Source: CAYNVQ01 sp964400735 (GTDB lineage Bacteria > Acidobacteriota > Aminicenantia > Aminicenantales > Aminicenantaceae). Taken from it: 64,000 nt of DNA. Below are positions 52,637 to 61,416 of this stretch, in pieces. How positions within the stretch are numbered: position 1 is the stretch's first letter; each line of letters begins with the position of its first letter. Made by a program: the position numbers and the translations under genes. The notes beneath the pieces were generated by a model. It saw only the letters and a program-made list of their open reading frames with translations. It was not told the DNA's origin and searched no databases. The DNA lies in the NCBI GenBank assembly GCA_964400735.1, contig CAYNVQ010000004.1, positions 310,001 to 374,000 of the forward strand, in the 5' to 3' direction.

Positions 52637-53446
52637 TTATTTCAATTCGATCCCTTTTTGCTCCTCGAAATAAAAACCCAGAAGCACGATAGAAAAAACG
52701 AACAGGACGATACAAATCCCTGGTGGCAAATACCACCACCACATCTCATTGACGAATCCTCCCTTGATAAAGGCAAAATTAATCATTAGACCCCAGCTCT
52801 TCAGGGAAGGATCTCCCAATCCGAGAAAAGACAGTGACGCTTCCGAGATCATGGCTGTGGCCACGGTTAGCATAAATTTAGGTACCACCACGGGAAAGAT
52901 GTTGGGAAGGATATCCGAGAAAATGATATGGCTGTTTTTGAACCCGAGACATTTAGAGGAAGCCACAAAGTCCATTTCCCTGACCTGGAGAGTTTTGGAC
53001 CGGACGACGCGGGCTGTCGAAGTCCACCACAGGAACCCAAGAGACAGCATGATGATCCAGAGGCTGGACCTTAAAAAGGCAGCCAGGATGATGATCAGGG
53101 GAATTCGCGGGATCATCAAGAAAATGTCGGTCAGCCCCATGAGCGCCTCGTCTACGGCACCCTTGAAATAGCCGGATACCAATCCGATAAAAAGACCCAA
53201 AATAGTGGCGATCGCTGCAGCGCCCAATCCGACGACCAGCGAAGCTCTGGATCCGTAAATCAGCTCGGAGAGGATGTCGTTTCCGATATCGTTCGTTCCC
53301 AGCCAATGGTTCGGACTGGGCTTTTCATAGGGTTCAAACCTTTCCCATGGATCGTGGGGTGCGATTATACCGGCGAAAAGAGAAACGAAGAGGAATAGAG
53401 CCACCATAACGAGTCCGAATCGATTCAAGGCGGTTCGTCTCTTCAA
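52637..53446 (-). CDS. Oligopeptide ABC transporter permease (OppC/DppC-like)
   Basis: A 269-residue inner-membrane permease with about six helices. The opening APHDPWERFEPYEKPSPNHW followed by LGTNDIGNDILSELIYGSR is diagnostic of OppC/DppC proteins, and the EAA-type cytoplasmic loop MDFVASSKCLGFKNSHIIFS is present. The start is a TTG at 53446 that overlaps the stop of the OppB-like gene (TTGA), with GGGAG upstream, so translation is coupled. Confidence 0.94.
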   Translation of the reverse strand: MKRRTALNRFGLVMVALFLFVSLFAGIIAPHDPWERFEPYEKPSPNHWLGTNDIGNDILSELIYGSRASLVVGLGAAAIATILGLFIGLVSGYFKGAVDEALMGLTDIFLMIPRIPLIIILAAFLRSSLWIIMLSLGFLWWTSTARVVRSKTLQVREMDFVASSKCLGFKNSHIIFSDILPNIFPVVVPKFMLTVATAMISEASLSFLGLGDPSLKSWGLMINFAFIKGGFVNEMWWWYLPPGICIVLFVFSIVLLGFYFEEQKGIELK

Positions 53447-54390
53447 GGCTTCTCCCTCACTCTTGGATCGATAACTCCATAGAGAATGTCGGTAATAAAA
53501 TTGGCCCCGATGACCGTGATGGTGATGAATAAAAAGCAGCCTTGCAGGACCGGATAATCCCGGGAAAGCAAAGCTTCGTAGATCAAGGTCCCCATTCCGT
53601 TCATCGAAAAGATGATTTCCACGAATAGGGCGCCGCTCAGCAAGAAACCGAAATCCAGGGCGACGAGTGTGAGCACGGGCAAAATAGCATTCTTGAAGAT
53701 GTGCCGGAAGAGGATGGCGTTTCCGAGAAGTCCCTTAGCCCTGGCAAAAAGCACGTACAATTTTTCTTTCTCGATGATCACGCTTCCTCTCATGATCATG
53801 TAGTTCCGGGATGCGGCAAAAGCGCTCATGATCAAAATTGGAAGGAAAAGGTGCCTCAAAATATCGCCCACCGTCCCTGTTGCATAGAATCCTTTAAAGG
53901 GAAATAGCCCCCACTTGAAAGAAAAGATGTAGAGGAAGATGATTCCGAGAAAATACGGGGGGCTGCTGTAAACGGCCAGAAAAAACCAGGTCATGGTCTT
54001 GTTAGGAAGAGTGCTTCTTTTCCATCCAAAGAGCGCACCGAGCAAAGTTCCCAGAATGGCGCCCAGAATGATGGAAGGAACCAGAAGAGCCAGAGTCCAC
54101 TTCATCCTGGACAGGATGAGAGGGATGACTTTTTGGTTGAAGTGATAGGAATAGGCGAGATCGAGGGTGAGGATATTTTTCCAGTACTGAAAAAATTGAA
54201 CGGTTAGAGGCTTATCCAGTCCCAGTTCGCTCCTCAGTTCCTGTACAGCCGTTTCACTGAGGGTGAATTCTTCGCCAAGAAGGTTGGTGAGCGGATCGCC
54301 GGGCATGGCTCTGGGGATGATGAAATTGAAGGTAAAAATGATAACAAGGGCTAGAAGGTAGCGGATACATTTCTTGGTGGAGATGAACAT
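53443..54390 (-). CDS. Oligopeptide ABC transporter permease (OppB/DppB-like)
   Basis: A 315-residue inner-membrane permease of the DppB/OppB type, pairing with the OppC-like protein. The N-terminal helix is followed by the family stretch IIPRAMPGDPLTNLLGEEFT, then ETAVQELRSELGLDKPLTVQ, and the EAA loop appears as LYVLFARAKGLLGNAILFRH. It is separated from the substrate-binding protein gene by an AT-rich unrelated gene and a repeat fragment, which is unusual for this operon type. The ribosome site is weak. Confidence 0.94.
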   Translation of the reverse strand: MFISTKKCIRYLLALVIIFTFNFIIPRAMPGDPLTNLLGEEFTLSETAVQELRSELGLDKPLTVQFFQYWKNILTLDLAYSYHFNQKVIPLILSRMKWTLALLVPSIILGAILGTLLGALFGWKRSTLPNKTMTWFFLAVYSSPPYFLGIIFLYIFSFKWGLFPFKGFYATGTVGDILRHLFLPILIMSAFAASRNYMIMRGSVIIEKEKLYVLFARAKGLLGNAILFRHIFKNAILPVLTLVALDFGFLLSGALFVEIIFSMNGMGTLIYEALLSRDYPVLQGCFLFITITVIGANFITDILYGVIDPRVREKP

Positions 54391-54549
54391 GCCCTAACAC
54401 TATACTTCAAACACCCAGCTTTTTGCCAATACTCCTATGACGAGGTCCACATTTGCGAATAGAGAATCGGTTAGGAGGGCTGGGAGACGGCCTATACTGA
54501 CTCCAGCAAAATTTATTGTGGACTAAAGATAAATATAAATGTATCTTTT

Positions 54550-55017
54550 CTAGACTTGTTGCCAAGTTATAAATTCAGCCGAATTCTCTTTGATTCCAGC
54601 AATGATAATTTCTTTGTTTAGATTGTTAGCCCTAACAAAATAATTATAGATTCCTTTTCCTAACTTCTTTTTGGGATTGATATCCTTCGAGAATGTTTTT
54701 ACTAAACGAATAAAGCTTTCACTAATTTCTTTAGCTCGTTGCTTTGAAGTTTTATTTTTGACGATTAGAACAAGCTCTATTTTGCTGCCTTTTTGCGTTA
54801 TAACTGCATCAATAACATTTTCTTCTTTTTTTATGATATTGATTACTTTAAGTTTTTCTTCCTCCTTGATTTCTGGAAACATCAAACTCGTAATTTCTAT
54901 TTGATGAGTGTACTCGGCTTTTAGGCAAGGTTCGCTATTTTCTACTTTTGCAAGTGAATCTATAGCAATTAATAAAAAGACAGGCATTAATAACAGAGCT
55001 GAAAATCTATTCCTCAT
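54550..55017 (-). CDS. AT-rich exported hypothetical protein inside the transporter operon
   Basis: A 155-residue protein with a signal peptide (MRNRFSALLLMPVFLLIAID, ending near SLAK) and an alpha/beta-looking mature part rich in Lys, Ile and Glu (FPEIKEEEKLKVINIIKKEE, GSKIELVLIVKNKTS). AAGGGAGGG lies 4-5 bases before the ATG at 55017, which strongly supports the start. I recognise no family. Its base composition is clearly more AT-rich than its neighbours, and it sits between the substrate-binding protein and OppB genes together with a repeat fragment, which suggests it was inserted there later. Confidence 0.78.
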   Translation of the reverse strand: MRNRFSALLLMPVFLLIAIDSLAKVENSEPCLKAEYTHQIEITSLMFPEIKEEEKLKVINIIKKEENVIDAVITQKGSKIELVLIVKNKTSKQRAKEISESFIRLVKTFSKDINPKKKLGKGIYNYFVRANNLNKEIIIAGIKENSAEFITWQQV

Positions 55018-55105
55018 TACACCCTCCCTTTCAAATAGTAGCATAATATCCTCTTCTAGATACTAATATAATTAAGTTGCCGTTTCAACCGCCATGAATC
55101 CAATG

Positions 55106-55149
55106 GCCTGCCTGACTTCCAGAAGCAGCGCAGAAATAAGGATGCTTCC
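55106..55149 (+). repeat. MITE-like element, copy D (end fragment)
   Basis: Bases 55106-55125 match 1984-2003 of copy A at 19 of 20 positions (GCCTGCCTGACTTCC), and 55138-55149 (AAGGATGCTTCC) is identical to the terminal 2020-2031 of copy A. The similarity may continue a little further right (AGGAAAGATT in both). Only one end is present, so it is a relic. It lies between the substrate-binding protein gene and the AT-rich gene. Confidence 0.6.
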
Positions 55150-55184
55150 TATGACGAGGAAAGATTCCTTGGCTTCGTGGGTTT

Positions 55185-56795
55185 TTAATAGGGAGGAAGA
55201 GAATCTTTCCGGCGAATTCTGAGGTTAAGAAAATTATTGATGTTATAAATGCCGTAGAGGGGGTTTGGAGACCAGCCGGTGAATTTTTTTTGATAGGGAG
55301 TCACGATACGGCTCCAATACAAGGCAATTGCTGGAAGATTCTCGGCATAATAATTTTGCACTTCAACCGCCAGTTCGTCGAGCCTGGCTTTATCGGTCGT
55401 CGAAAGGATCGCATCGCAAAGCCTTAAAAATTCGGGATTCTCGATATTGTGGAGAACGCCCTCTCCGGTTCTTCGGCTGTCGAAATATCCGGTGGCCCAG
55501 TTGGCATGCATGAACATCCCCCAGGGAGATGTCCGTGAGATCACCAGGTCATACTCATATTTGTCTTTTAGGCTCGTCCAGGTGTTATCGTCCACATTTT
55601 TCAAAAACGCTTCGATTCCGACTCGCTGAAGATAATCTTTGATCAGTTCGGCCAACCGCACATAGTCTTCGCTGATCAAGAGAGAAAGCTTGAGATCCAT
55701 GCCTCGCCTATCTTCACGGATACCATTGCCGTCCCGGTCCAGATATCCCGTCTTTTCCAGGATCATATTTGCCTTTTGAGGGTCGAAGAGGCATTTTTCA
55801 GTCTCGGTGAATCCCGGCATAACCCTGGGCACAAACCCCTTGTTTGGAACCTCGCCGTAGTTCAATAGATCGAGCTTGATGATCTCTTTGTAATCAAGGG
55901 CGTAGGAGATGGCTTCTCTGAAGGATAAATCGGACATAGGTTCTTTTTTGATATTGAAGGCGAGAAATTTCAGCCCGAGGTGAGGTTCCTCCAAAAACTC
56001 GAAATTTCCTGTGGCTTTCAATCTGGCGAGATTGGGATATGGATAGGAAGAAGCATAACTGTAGAAGGTGTCCACCTCCTTCTTCTCCAGCGCCAGTGCT
56101 AACACATCTTTATTGTTGTACAGCTGGAGTACGATGCTGCTGATTTCTGGCCTTTGTCCTTTCCAATAATGGTTTTTCTGAAAGGATATAACTCCGGAAT
56201 TCAAATCGATTCTTTCGATGACGAAAGGCCCACAGCCTATGATTTCGCCTGTCTGAATGTATCTCAAAGGATCTTCGACGACTCCCCAGATGTGTTTGGG
56301 CAGAAGGTTGTAGGTCGTGAAGTCGAAGTCGAGCCTGGTGTAAGGGCGAGAGAGCTTGAGCACCAGAATGTCATCTCCAATGGTTTGAACCTCGCTCACG
56401 AGATCTCTCATCCACCTGGCATAAGGAACCTCCTGGGCGAGAAGCTCGATAGAGAATTTCGCGTCTTCTGCCGATACTTTGGTTCCGTCGCTCCAGTAAA
56501 GATCGGGATCGAAATGGAAGGTCCATTCAGTCAGGTCGTTTGAAATCTCCCATCTGCTCACGATAAGCCCCTCGACCTGACCTCCTCGAGTCATGGTCAT
56601 CAATGGGGGATTGGAGATCTGGGCATAAGCAGCTAAGCTCGAATCTCCCAGGAGGCTGGCTGATTTCAGCCTTTCTTTTGTGGTTCCAATAGTAAGGCTA
56701 TCCCCATTTTTTTGTCGTGAGTTCTGTTCCACACAAGAAAGATTCAGAAGAATACCTATGAGGAAGAAGACAGAAAGATATGTCCGTCTATTCAT
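55185..56795 (-). CDS. Oligopeptide ABC transporter substrate-binding lipoprotein (SBP_bac_5)
   Basis: A 536-residue periplasmic binding lipoprotein. The signal peptide ends in a lipobox (LLNLSC, Cys21). The mature protein has the SBP_bac_5 pattern: VSRWEISNDLTEWTFHFDPD, LYWSDGTKVSAEDAKFSIEL, and later DLSFREAISYALDYKEII. It binds peptides, nickel chelates or oligosaccharides in other systems; peptide is the most likely here given the Opp-type permeases and the peptidases around. It lies 6 bases after the GHMP kinase gene and upstream of the AT-rich insert. Confidence 0.94.
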   Translation of the reverse strand: MNRRTYLSVFFLIGILLNLSCVEQNSRQKNGDSLTIGTTKERLKSASLLGDSSLAAYAQISNPPLMTMTRGGQVEGLIVSRWEISNDLTEWTFHFDPDLYWSDGTKVSAEDAKFSIELLAQEVPYARWMRDLVSEVQTIGDDILVLKLSRPYTRLDFDFTTYNLLPKHIWGVVEDPLRYIQTGEIIGCGPFVIERIDLNSGVISFQKNHYWKGQRPEISSIVLQLYNNKDVLALALEKKEVDTFYSYASSYPYPNLARLKATGNFEFLEEPHLGLKFLAFNIKKEPMSDLSFREAISYALDYKEIIKLDLLNYGEVPNKGFVPRVMPGFTETEKCLFDPQKANMILEKTGYLDRDGNGIREDRRGMDLKLSLLISEDYVRLAELIKDYLQRVGIEAFLKNVDDNTWTSLKDKYEYDLVISRTSPWGMFMHANWATGYFDSRRTGEGVLHNIENPEFLRLCDAILSTTDKARLDELAVEVQNYYAENLPAIALYWSRIVTPYQKKFTGWSPNPLYGIYNINNFLNLRIRRKDSLPPY

Positions 56796-56801
56796 GGGGG
56801 C

Positions 56802-57857
56802 TCAGAGATTCTCCTCCTTGTCTTCTTCTCTGATCGTCAGACCTGAAGGAGCGAAGGAGATGGGGATAGAATGAATTCCCTGTCCCAAAGAGTCGATCTC
56901 CCGCAGCATTCGGGATCTCAAGGATTCATCTTTGCTGCCTAGGATGGTCAAAGATCCGCCCTTTCCCCCTGCGCCGTTTACTTTCCATCCTGAAGCTTTG
57001 AATTTATGGGCAAGAGCGATAACCGCATTGGCCTCCTCGGAGATAAGACCTTCGTGCAGGGACCTCTGACACTCGTTGTTCTGGATCATGGTATCTCCGT
57101 AGCCTTCGAGGTCGCCTTGGAGCAGATGGTCCTTTGCCCTGGTAGCCAGAGCTCTCAAATCCCGGATGATTTTAAACTGAGCTCCCTTCTTTTCAAGGAA
57201 AGAGATGACCTCCTCATGCATGGCGGATGAGCTGTGGGATTGTCCCAGGTAAATTAAAGAGAGTCTTTTCCCTAGCTCCGTCCGGAGTTCTTCATCGAGA
57301 TTCAGTTTCATCACATTCGCTTCGGGATATCTGTACATGTGGATGTAGCAAATCCCCCCGTGGGCAGCGGCCAGTTGATCCTGGATGCCGCTCTGCAAGC
57401 CGAGCTTTTCCGTTTCCACATTATGGGCCATGTAGGCGATTTCGTGCACCGAATGTTTCCGGGGAGACAGATGATCCAAAGCCCCGAGAAGAGCAACGCA
57501 AACCGAGGCCGATGTGCCAGTCGAGCTGCCAGCCGGTACATGGGAGAAAAGAGTTATATGGAGCATGACTTCCTTCTGTATGGGGACAGAACTGATGGTT
57601 CCTTGGATCAACGGATGCTGGTCAAAGGCAGGTTTTTCGGGATTCATCCACAATGCTTCGCCATAATTTTCCAGTCGCACCAAAACTCTCTGATCCAGAT
57701 TTTCTTTATTTTCCAGCACTTGAAGACGAACCTCAACCAAAGGAAAAACGGCCATATTGAGAACCATCCCTTCTTCGGAGAACCACGTATCTGTCCAGCC
57801 TCCGATGTCATTGATGCGAATAGGGGCGATAGCGTGGATGGTTCGGAGGGGATTCAT
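56802..57857 (-). CDS. GHMP family sugar kinase (HddA/fucokinase-like)
   Basis: A 351-residue cytoplasmic kinase. The substrate-binding N-terminus (IHAIAPIRINDIGGWTDTWF) and the ATP-binding glycine-rich loop HVPAGSSTGTSASVCVALLG (about residues 106-125) are characteristic of heptose-7-phosphate and L-fucose kinases, and the C-terminal GHMP motif appears as VNGAGGKGGSLTIL. I placed the start at ATG 57857 because the family opening begins there; upstream codons to 57905 look like extension without a ribosome site. It heads the transporter operon, which is odd for a peptide system. No other heptose or fucose genes are nearby, so the sugar is unknown. Confidence 0.88.
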   Translation of the reverse strand: MNPLRTIHAIAPIRINDIGGWTDTWFSEEGMVLNMAVFPLVEVRLQVLENKENLDQRVLVRLENYGEALWMNPEKPAFDQHPLIQGTISSVPIQKEVMLHITLFSHVPAGSSTGTSASVCVALLGALDHLSPRKHSVHEIAYMAHNVETEKLGLQSGIQDQLAAAHGGICYIHMYRYPEANVMKLNLDEELRTELGKRLSLIYLGQSHSSSAMHEEVISFLEKKGAQFKIIRDLRALATRAKDHLLQGDLEGYGDTMIQNNECQRSLHEGLISEEANAVIALAHKFKASGWKVNGAGGKGGSLTILGSKDESLRSRMLREIDSLGQGIHSIPISFAPSGLTIREEDKEENL

Positions 57858-58061
57858 GACGCTGAATAATATATGAAGAATCAGTCTCCAAATCAAGGGG
57901 GTCAAGGGGGGACGCTCCTTAAGGAACCACCCTATTCCGGTGGTTACTGCAAAACTTGAACCAGGAAGAAAGCATGCAGGATGCTTTCCATAACTCGATA
58001 AAATTTGACATCGAGATTGTTCCTCAATAATATGACTCTATCTTTTTTTGGAGGGAGAAAG

Positions 58062-59822
58062 ATGAACGATAGAAAAATCCGTCAGATCTATTTCCTGGGG
58101 ACTCTTGCTTTAGCTTTACTTTTTCTTGTGATCGCCTGTCAGAAGGGACAAGAGACGCAGGAAAGCGGTTTGCGCTTCGAGCTTTCATTTGCCGAAGCGA
58201 GAAGCGCAGAGCCTTCGGATGGAAGGATGCTGCTTTTGATTTCAAATAATGAGGGCCGGGAACCCCGGTTTCAGATCAGCGACGGCCCCGATACTCAGCT
58301 TATTTTCGGAGTCGATGTGGAAGGACTGAAACCCGGAGAGGTTGCCGTGTTCGATGCCAGCGTTTTTGGGTACCCCCTGAATAGCCTCTCAAAGATTCCA
58401 GCCGGAGAGTACTGGGTGCAGGGGTTACTCAACCGGTACCAGACGTTTCACAGGTCTGATGGACACACGGTCAAACTCCCTCCGGATAAAGGGGAGGGGC
58501 AGCAATGGAGCCGAAAACCGGGAAATTTCTACAGCCAGCCCAAAAAGGTGTCCCTAGATCCTCGGATAAGCCAGAAAATCGAAATTGTCCTGGACCAGGA
58601 AATTCCTCCGAAACCAGATCCTGTAGACACCAAATACATTAAGCATGTGAAAATCCAGAGCGATCTTCTCACCAAATTCTGGGGAACGCCCATGTATCTG
58701 GGCGCCTGTGTTCTTCTCCCTGAAGGATTCGACGAACATCCCGAAGCGCGCTACCCGCTTGCCATCAATCACGGCCATTTCCCCTACACCTTCGGGGGAT
58801 TCCGGAAGGAACCGCCGGACCCTGGCCTCGAGCCTGATTACAGCGCCCGGTTCGATTGGCCTGGATACAACAGAACCCAGCAGGAATACGCCTACAAGTT
58901 TTACCAATGGTGGATAGCGCCTGATACGCCAAGGGTTATCATCATCGAGGTCCAGCACGCCAATCCCTATTATGACGATTCCTATGCGGTGAATTCTGCC
59001 AATCTGGGCCCTTACGGGGATGCGATCACCTACGAGCTGATTCCTTACGTCGAAGAGAAATTCCGGGGAATCGGAGAGGGCTGGGCCCGCACCCTTTACG
59101 GAGGATCTACCGGCGGCTGGGAAGCGCTAGGTGTTCAGGTCTTCTATCCCGACGAATACAACGGTTGCTATGCAGCTTGTCCTGACCCGATCGATTTTCG
59201 TCAGTACTGCCTGGTCAACATCTATGAAGATAAAAATGCCTACTTTCTGGACAGTTTTTTCAAGAAGACGCCGAGACCCGGCCGGAGGAACTGGCTAGGA
59301 GAGGTCAGCTGTACTTTGGAGGAGACGAACCACAAAGAGCTGGCCATCGCCACCAAAGGAAGATCGGGCGACCAGTGGGATATCTGGCAGGCGGTCTATT
59401 CTCCTGTCGGGGAGGATGGCTATCCCAAACCCATTTGGGATAAAAGGACGGGGGAAATCGACCACGAAGTGGCTGAGTATTGGCGTGAGAATTACGACCT
59501 GGGATATATCCTGAAAAGAGACTGGGCGACCTTGGGCCCTAAACTCATGGGTAAGATTCATATTTACTGTGGGGACATGGATAATTACTACCTGAACAAT
59601 GCGGTTTATCTGGTCGAAGATTTCCTGGAAAGCACGACAGACCCTTTTTATAACGGAGATGTGGATTACGGGGACCGAGCCGAACACTGCTGGAATGGAG
59701 ACCATACACTGCCCAACGCCATTTCACGGCTGAGATACCACCAGATGTTTATCCCTCGATTTGTGGAAAGGATGCTCAAAACAGCGCCTCCTGGAGCAGA
59801 TCTGGCGAGCTGGAGGTATTGA
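58062..59822 (+). CDS. Esterase-like lipoprotein (alpha/beta hydrolase)
   Basis: A 586-residue lipoprotein with lipobox LVIAC (Cys26). Residues about 30-220 form a beta-rich N-terminal domain (FELSFAEARSAEPSDGRMLL, EYWVQGLLNRYQTFH). The C-terminal part is an esterase-D-type alpha/beta hydrolase with the nucleophile elbow YGGSTGGWEALG (Ser349) and likely acid and base in CGDMDNYYL and HCWNGDHTLP. A region of about 60 residues after the elbow (DFRQYCLVNIYEDKNAYFLD) is unusual. GGAGGGAG precedes the ATG. Substrate unknown; envelope-facing esterase or acyl hydrolase is the general expectation. Confidence 0.85.
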   Translation: MNDRKIRQIYFLGTLALALLFLVIACQKGQETQESGLRFELSFAEARSAEPSDGRMLLLISNNEGREPRFQISDGPDTQLIFGVDVEGLKPGEVAVFDASVFGYPLNSLSKIPAGEYWVQGLLNRYQTFHRSDGHTVKLPPDKGEGQQWSRKPGNFYSQPKKVSLDPRISQKIEIVLDQEIPPKPDPVDTKYIKHVKIQSDLLTKFWGTPMYLGACVLLPEGFDEHPEARYPLAINHGHFPYTFGGFRKEPPDPGLEPDYSARFDWPGYNRTQQEYAYKFYQWWIAPDTPRVIIIEVQHANPYYDDSYAVNSANLGPYGDAITYELIPYVEEKFRGIGEGWARTLYGGSTGGWEALGVQVFYPDEYNGCYAACPDPIDFRQYCLVNIYEDKNAYFLDSFFKKTPRPGRRNWLGEVSCTLEETNHKELAIATKGRSGDQWDIWQAVYSPVGEDGYPKPIWDKRTGEIDHEVAEYWRENYDLGYILKRDWATLGPKLMGKIHIYCGDMDNYYLNNAVYLVEDFLESTTDPFYNGDVDYGDRAEHCWNGDHTLPNAISRLRYHQMFIPRFVERMLKTAPPGADLASWRY

Positions 59823-59978
59823 TTTTTTAAGTTCTTGTCTGTTTCATGCGGTGAAGTCATTGACTGGGAGATCATCAGGCATGTTTTCCGCTCTAGTTCG
59901 GATCTTTAACGCCATCCCCCTATTGTTGTATAGAGATCAATTCTTTTTTTATCCTCCAGAGTCTGGATCGGAGACCTT

Positions 59979-61367
59979 ATGCTCCACCAGGAGCATCAAA
60001 GAGAGTGGATGCTTATGAGAGAAGAAAAAGACGGAGAGAAAATCTCCATCATCAAACAGATCGTAACAAAATTGAAAGATGAGAATCTAGCCCCCTGGAA
60101 AGTGGAAGAAGAGCTGGGGAATGTTTACGGTATCGAGCCTGGGCAGATGTACACTATGGCGGCTCTTTGCCGCCAGCGATTTGTGGAGGATTTAACAGGA
60201 GAGAAATTCCGATATATCATCGTTCCGGACCGGGCCTACAAACAGGGTTTTCTTTGTGAAAAGGAAGGTCTGAGGTGGGAGCTGGATGCCAGAGACGAAA
60301 GCCGCACATGTTCGCTCTGTGGCTCTGATTTGAAGCCTTTGGCTCAATATGCTCCCCTGGTGGCGAATTATATCGGAGGAACAGAAGCCTATTTTTCCTA
60401 TGCCGGACAAATCGACGTCAAAGGCGACGTTCAGAAAAAATTCACCAATCTTCTCGTTTACGGAACAGGGCTGGGCCCCATCGGAGTGACCAGAGGGTGC
60501 TATTTGTTGAATAAACTGGGCGGAGCCGAAGTAAGGGTGACCGAGTTGGCGCGGGCCGCCCGTTGCCTGGGATTCATTCTGGGGTCGGAAAATGCGCGAA
60601 GAAAGGCCATTGAGTGTATCCAGGCATTTTTACCCCAGGCCAGGAAAAAGATGCAGGAAGAGATGTCCGAGTTCGACGGCCAGATCAGTACGGTTGATTT
60701 TGATCAGGCCGAAACAGAAAGAGGATTTATTCTTTATGTGGAGTTTGTGGCCGATTTTCTCAATTTTCGCGGACATGGAGATATCAGCCGTGCTGTAGGT
60801 TCGATAAAGAAAGAGATAGAGCAGCGACTTCGGACCCAGGGCATCGAGTACAGCCTCAGTGTGATCGCTCAGGGACATGACGGGGACCTCAAACCCAGCC
60901 CCCAGAACAAAAGGGGGCGGTTCGTGTCGGCTCAACTTCGGATTCCGGCTTCTGAGTTTAAAGGACTGCTGAAGGTCGAGCCGGAAAAATTTCTCTCTTC
61001 CGTGGAGGTCGATGGCGTGGGGGCTCGAAGACTAGGCTGCCAATTTTATTCAGGAATGGGAGGTGAAATCATTCCTGCGGTTTACAAGGCCACCAAGGTC
61101 AATCCTCATAGCCCTTTGGTTTCTTGTTTTCAGAATATTCATTGTGGAATAGAGGGAGGAGATGTCCTCTATAGGGTAGAGCTGCCCAATGTAGAGGTGG
61201 GAGTCGTATCCTGCCGCGAAGGTCTGGTGTCACCCGTTGGCAGGGAGGCGATGCGGATTATGGGCATCCATACGGCCATAGAATTCACGGTTTCGGTGGC
61301 GGCCCAAGTACTGGCTGGAGAATTCAATCTAGCCCTGGAAATATCGAGAGAGAAATTGTACAACTGA
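59979..61367 (+). CDS. HMG-CoA-reductase-like protein, divergent (function uncertain)
   Basis: A 462-residue cytoplasmic protein. The C-terminal quarter resembles the end of HMG-CoA reductases: NKRGRFVSAQLRIP, then LYRVELPNVEVGVVSCREGL, GREAMRIMGI and QVLAGEFNLAL. The N-terminal 120 residues are different and contain CSLCG (Cys111, Cys114), a possible metal site. The lysine and asparagine loop and the terminal histidine segment used by classical HMG-CoA reductase are not evident; the chain ends just after LEISREKLYN. It may be a catalytically altered relative. ATG 59979 has GGAG 5 bases upstream; internal ATGs at 60009 and 60015 are alternatives. The Crp/Fnr gene follows in 49 bases. Confidence 0.8.
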   Translation: MLHQEHQREWMLMREEKDGEKISIIKQIVTKLKDENLAPWKVEEELGNVYGIEPGQMYTMAALCRQRFVEDLTGEKFRYIIVPDRAYKQGFLCEKEGLRWELDARDESRTCSLCGSDLKPLAQYAPLVANYIGGTEAYFSYAGQIDVKGDVQKKFTNLLVYGTGLGPIGVTRGCYLLNKLGGAEVRVTELARAARCLGFILGSENARRKAIECIQAFLPQARKKMQEEMSEFDGQISTVDFDQAETERGFILYVEFVADFLNFRGHGDISRAVGSIKKEIEQRLRTQGIEYSLSVIAQGHDGDLKPSPQNKRGRFVSAQLRIPASEFKGLLKVEPEKFLSSVEVDGVGARRLGCQFYSGMGGEIIPAVYKATKVNPHSPLVSCFQNIHCGIEGGDVLYRVELPNVEVGVVSCREGLVSPVGREAMRIMGIHTAIEFTVSVAAQVLAGEFNLALEISREKLYN

Positions 61368-61416
61368 TTAGCCTGATTAATCTGGTGTAATTGAATATAG
61401 GATGGTTGAGTAGAAA

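Noticed and set aside
57961..57990. A possible fifth tip of the MITE-like family (ATGCAGGATGCTTTCC)
   Set aside because: About 15 bases resemble the tip of copy C, too short to separate from chance.
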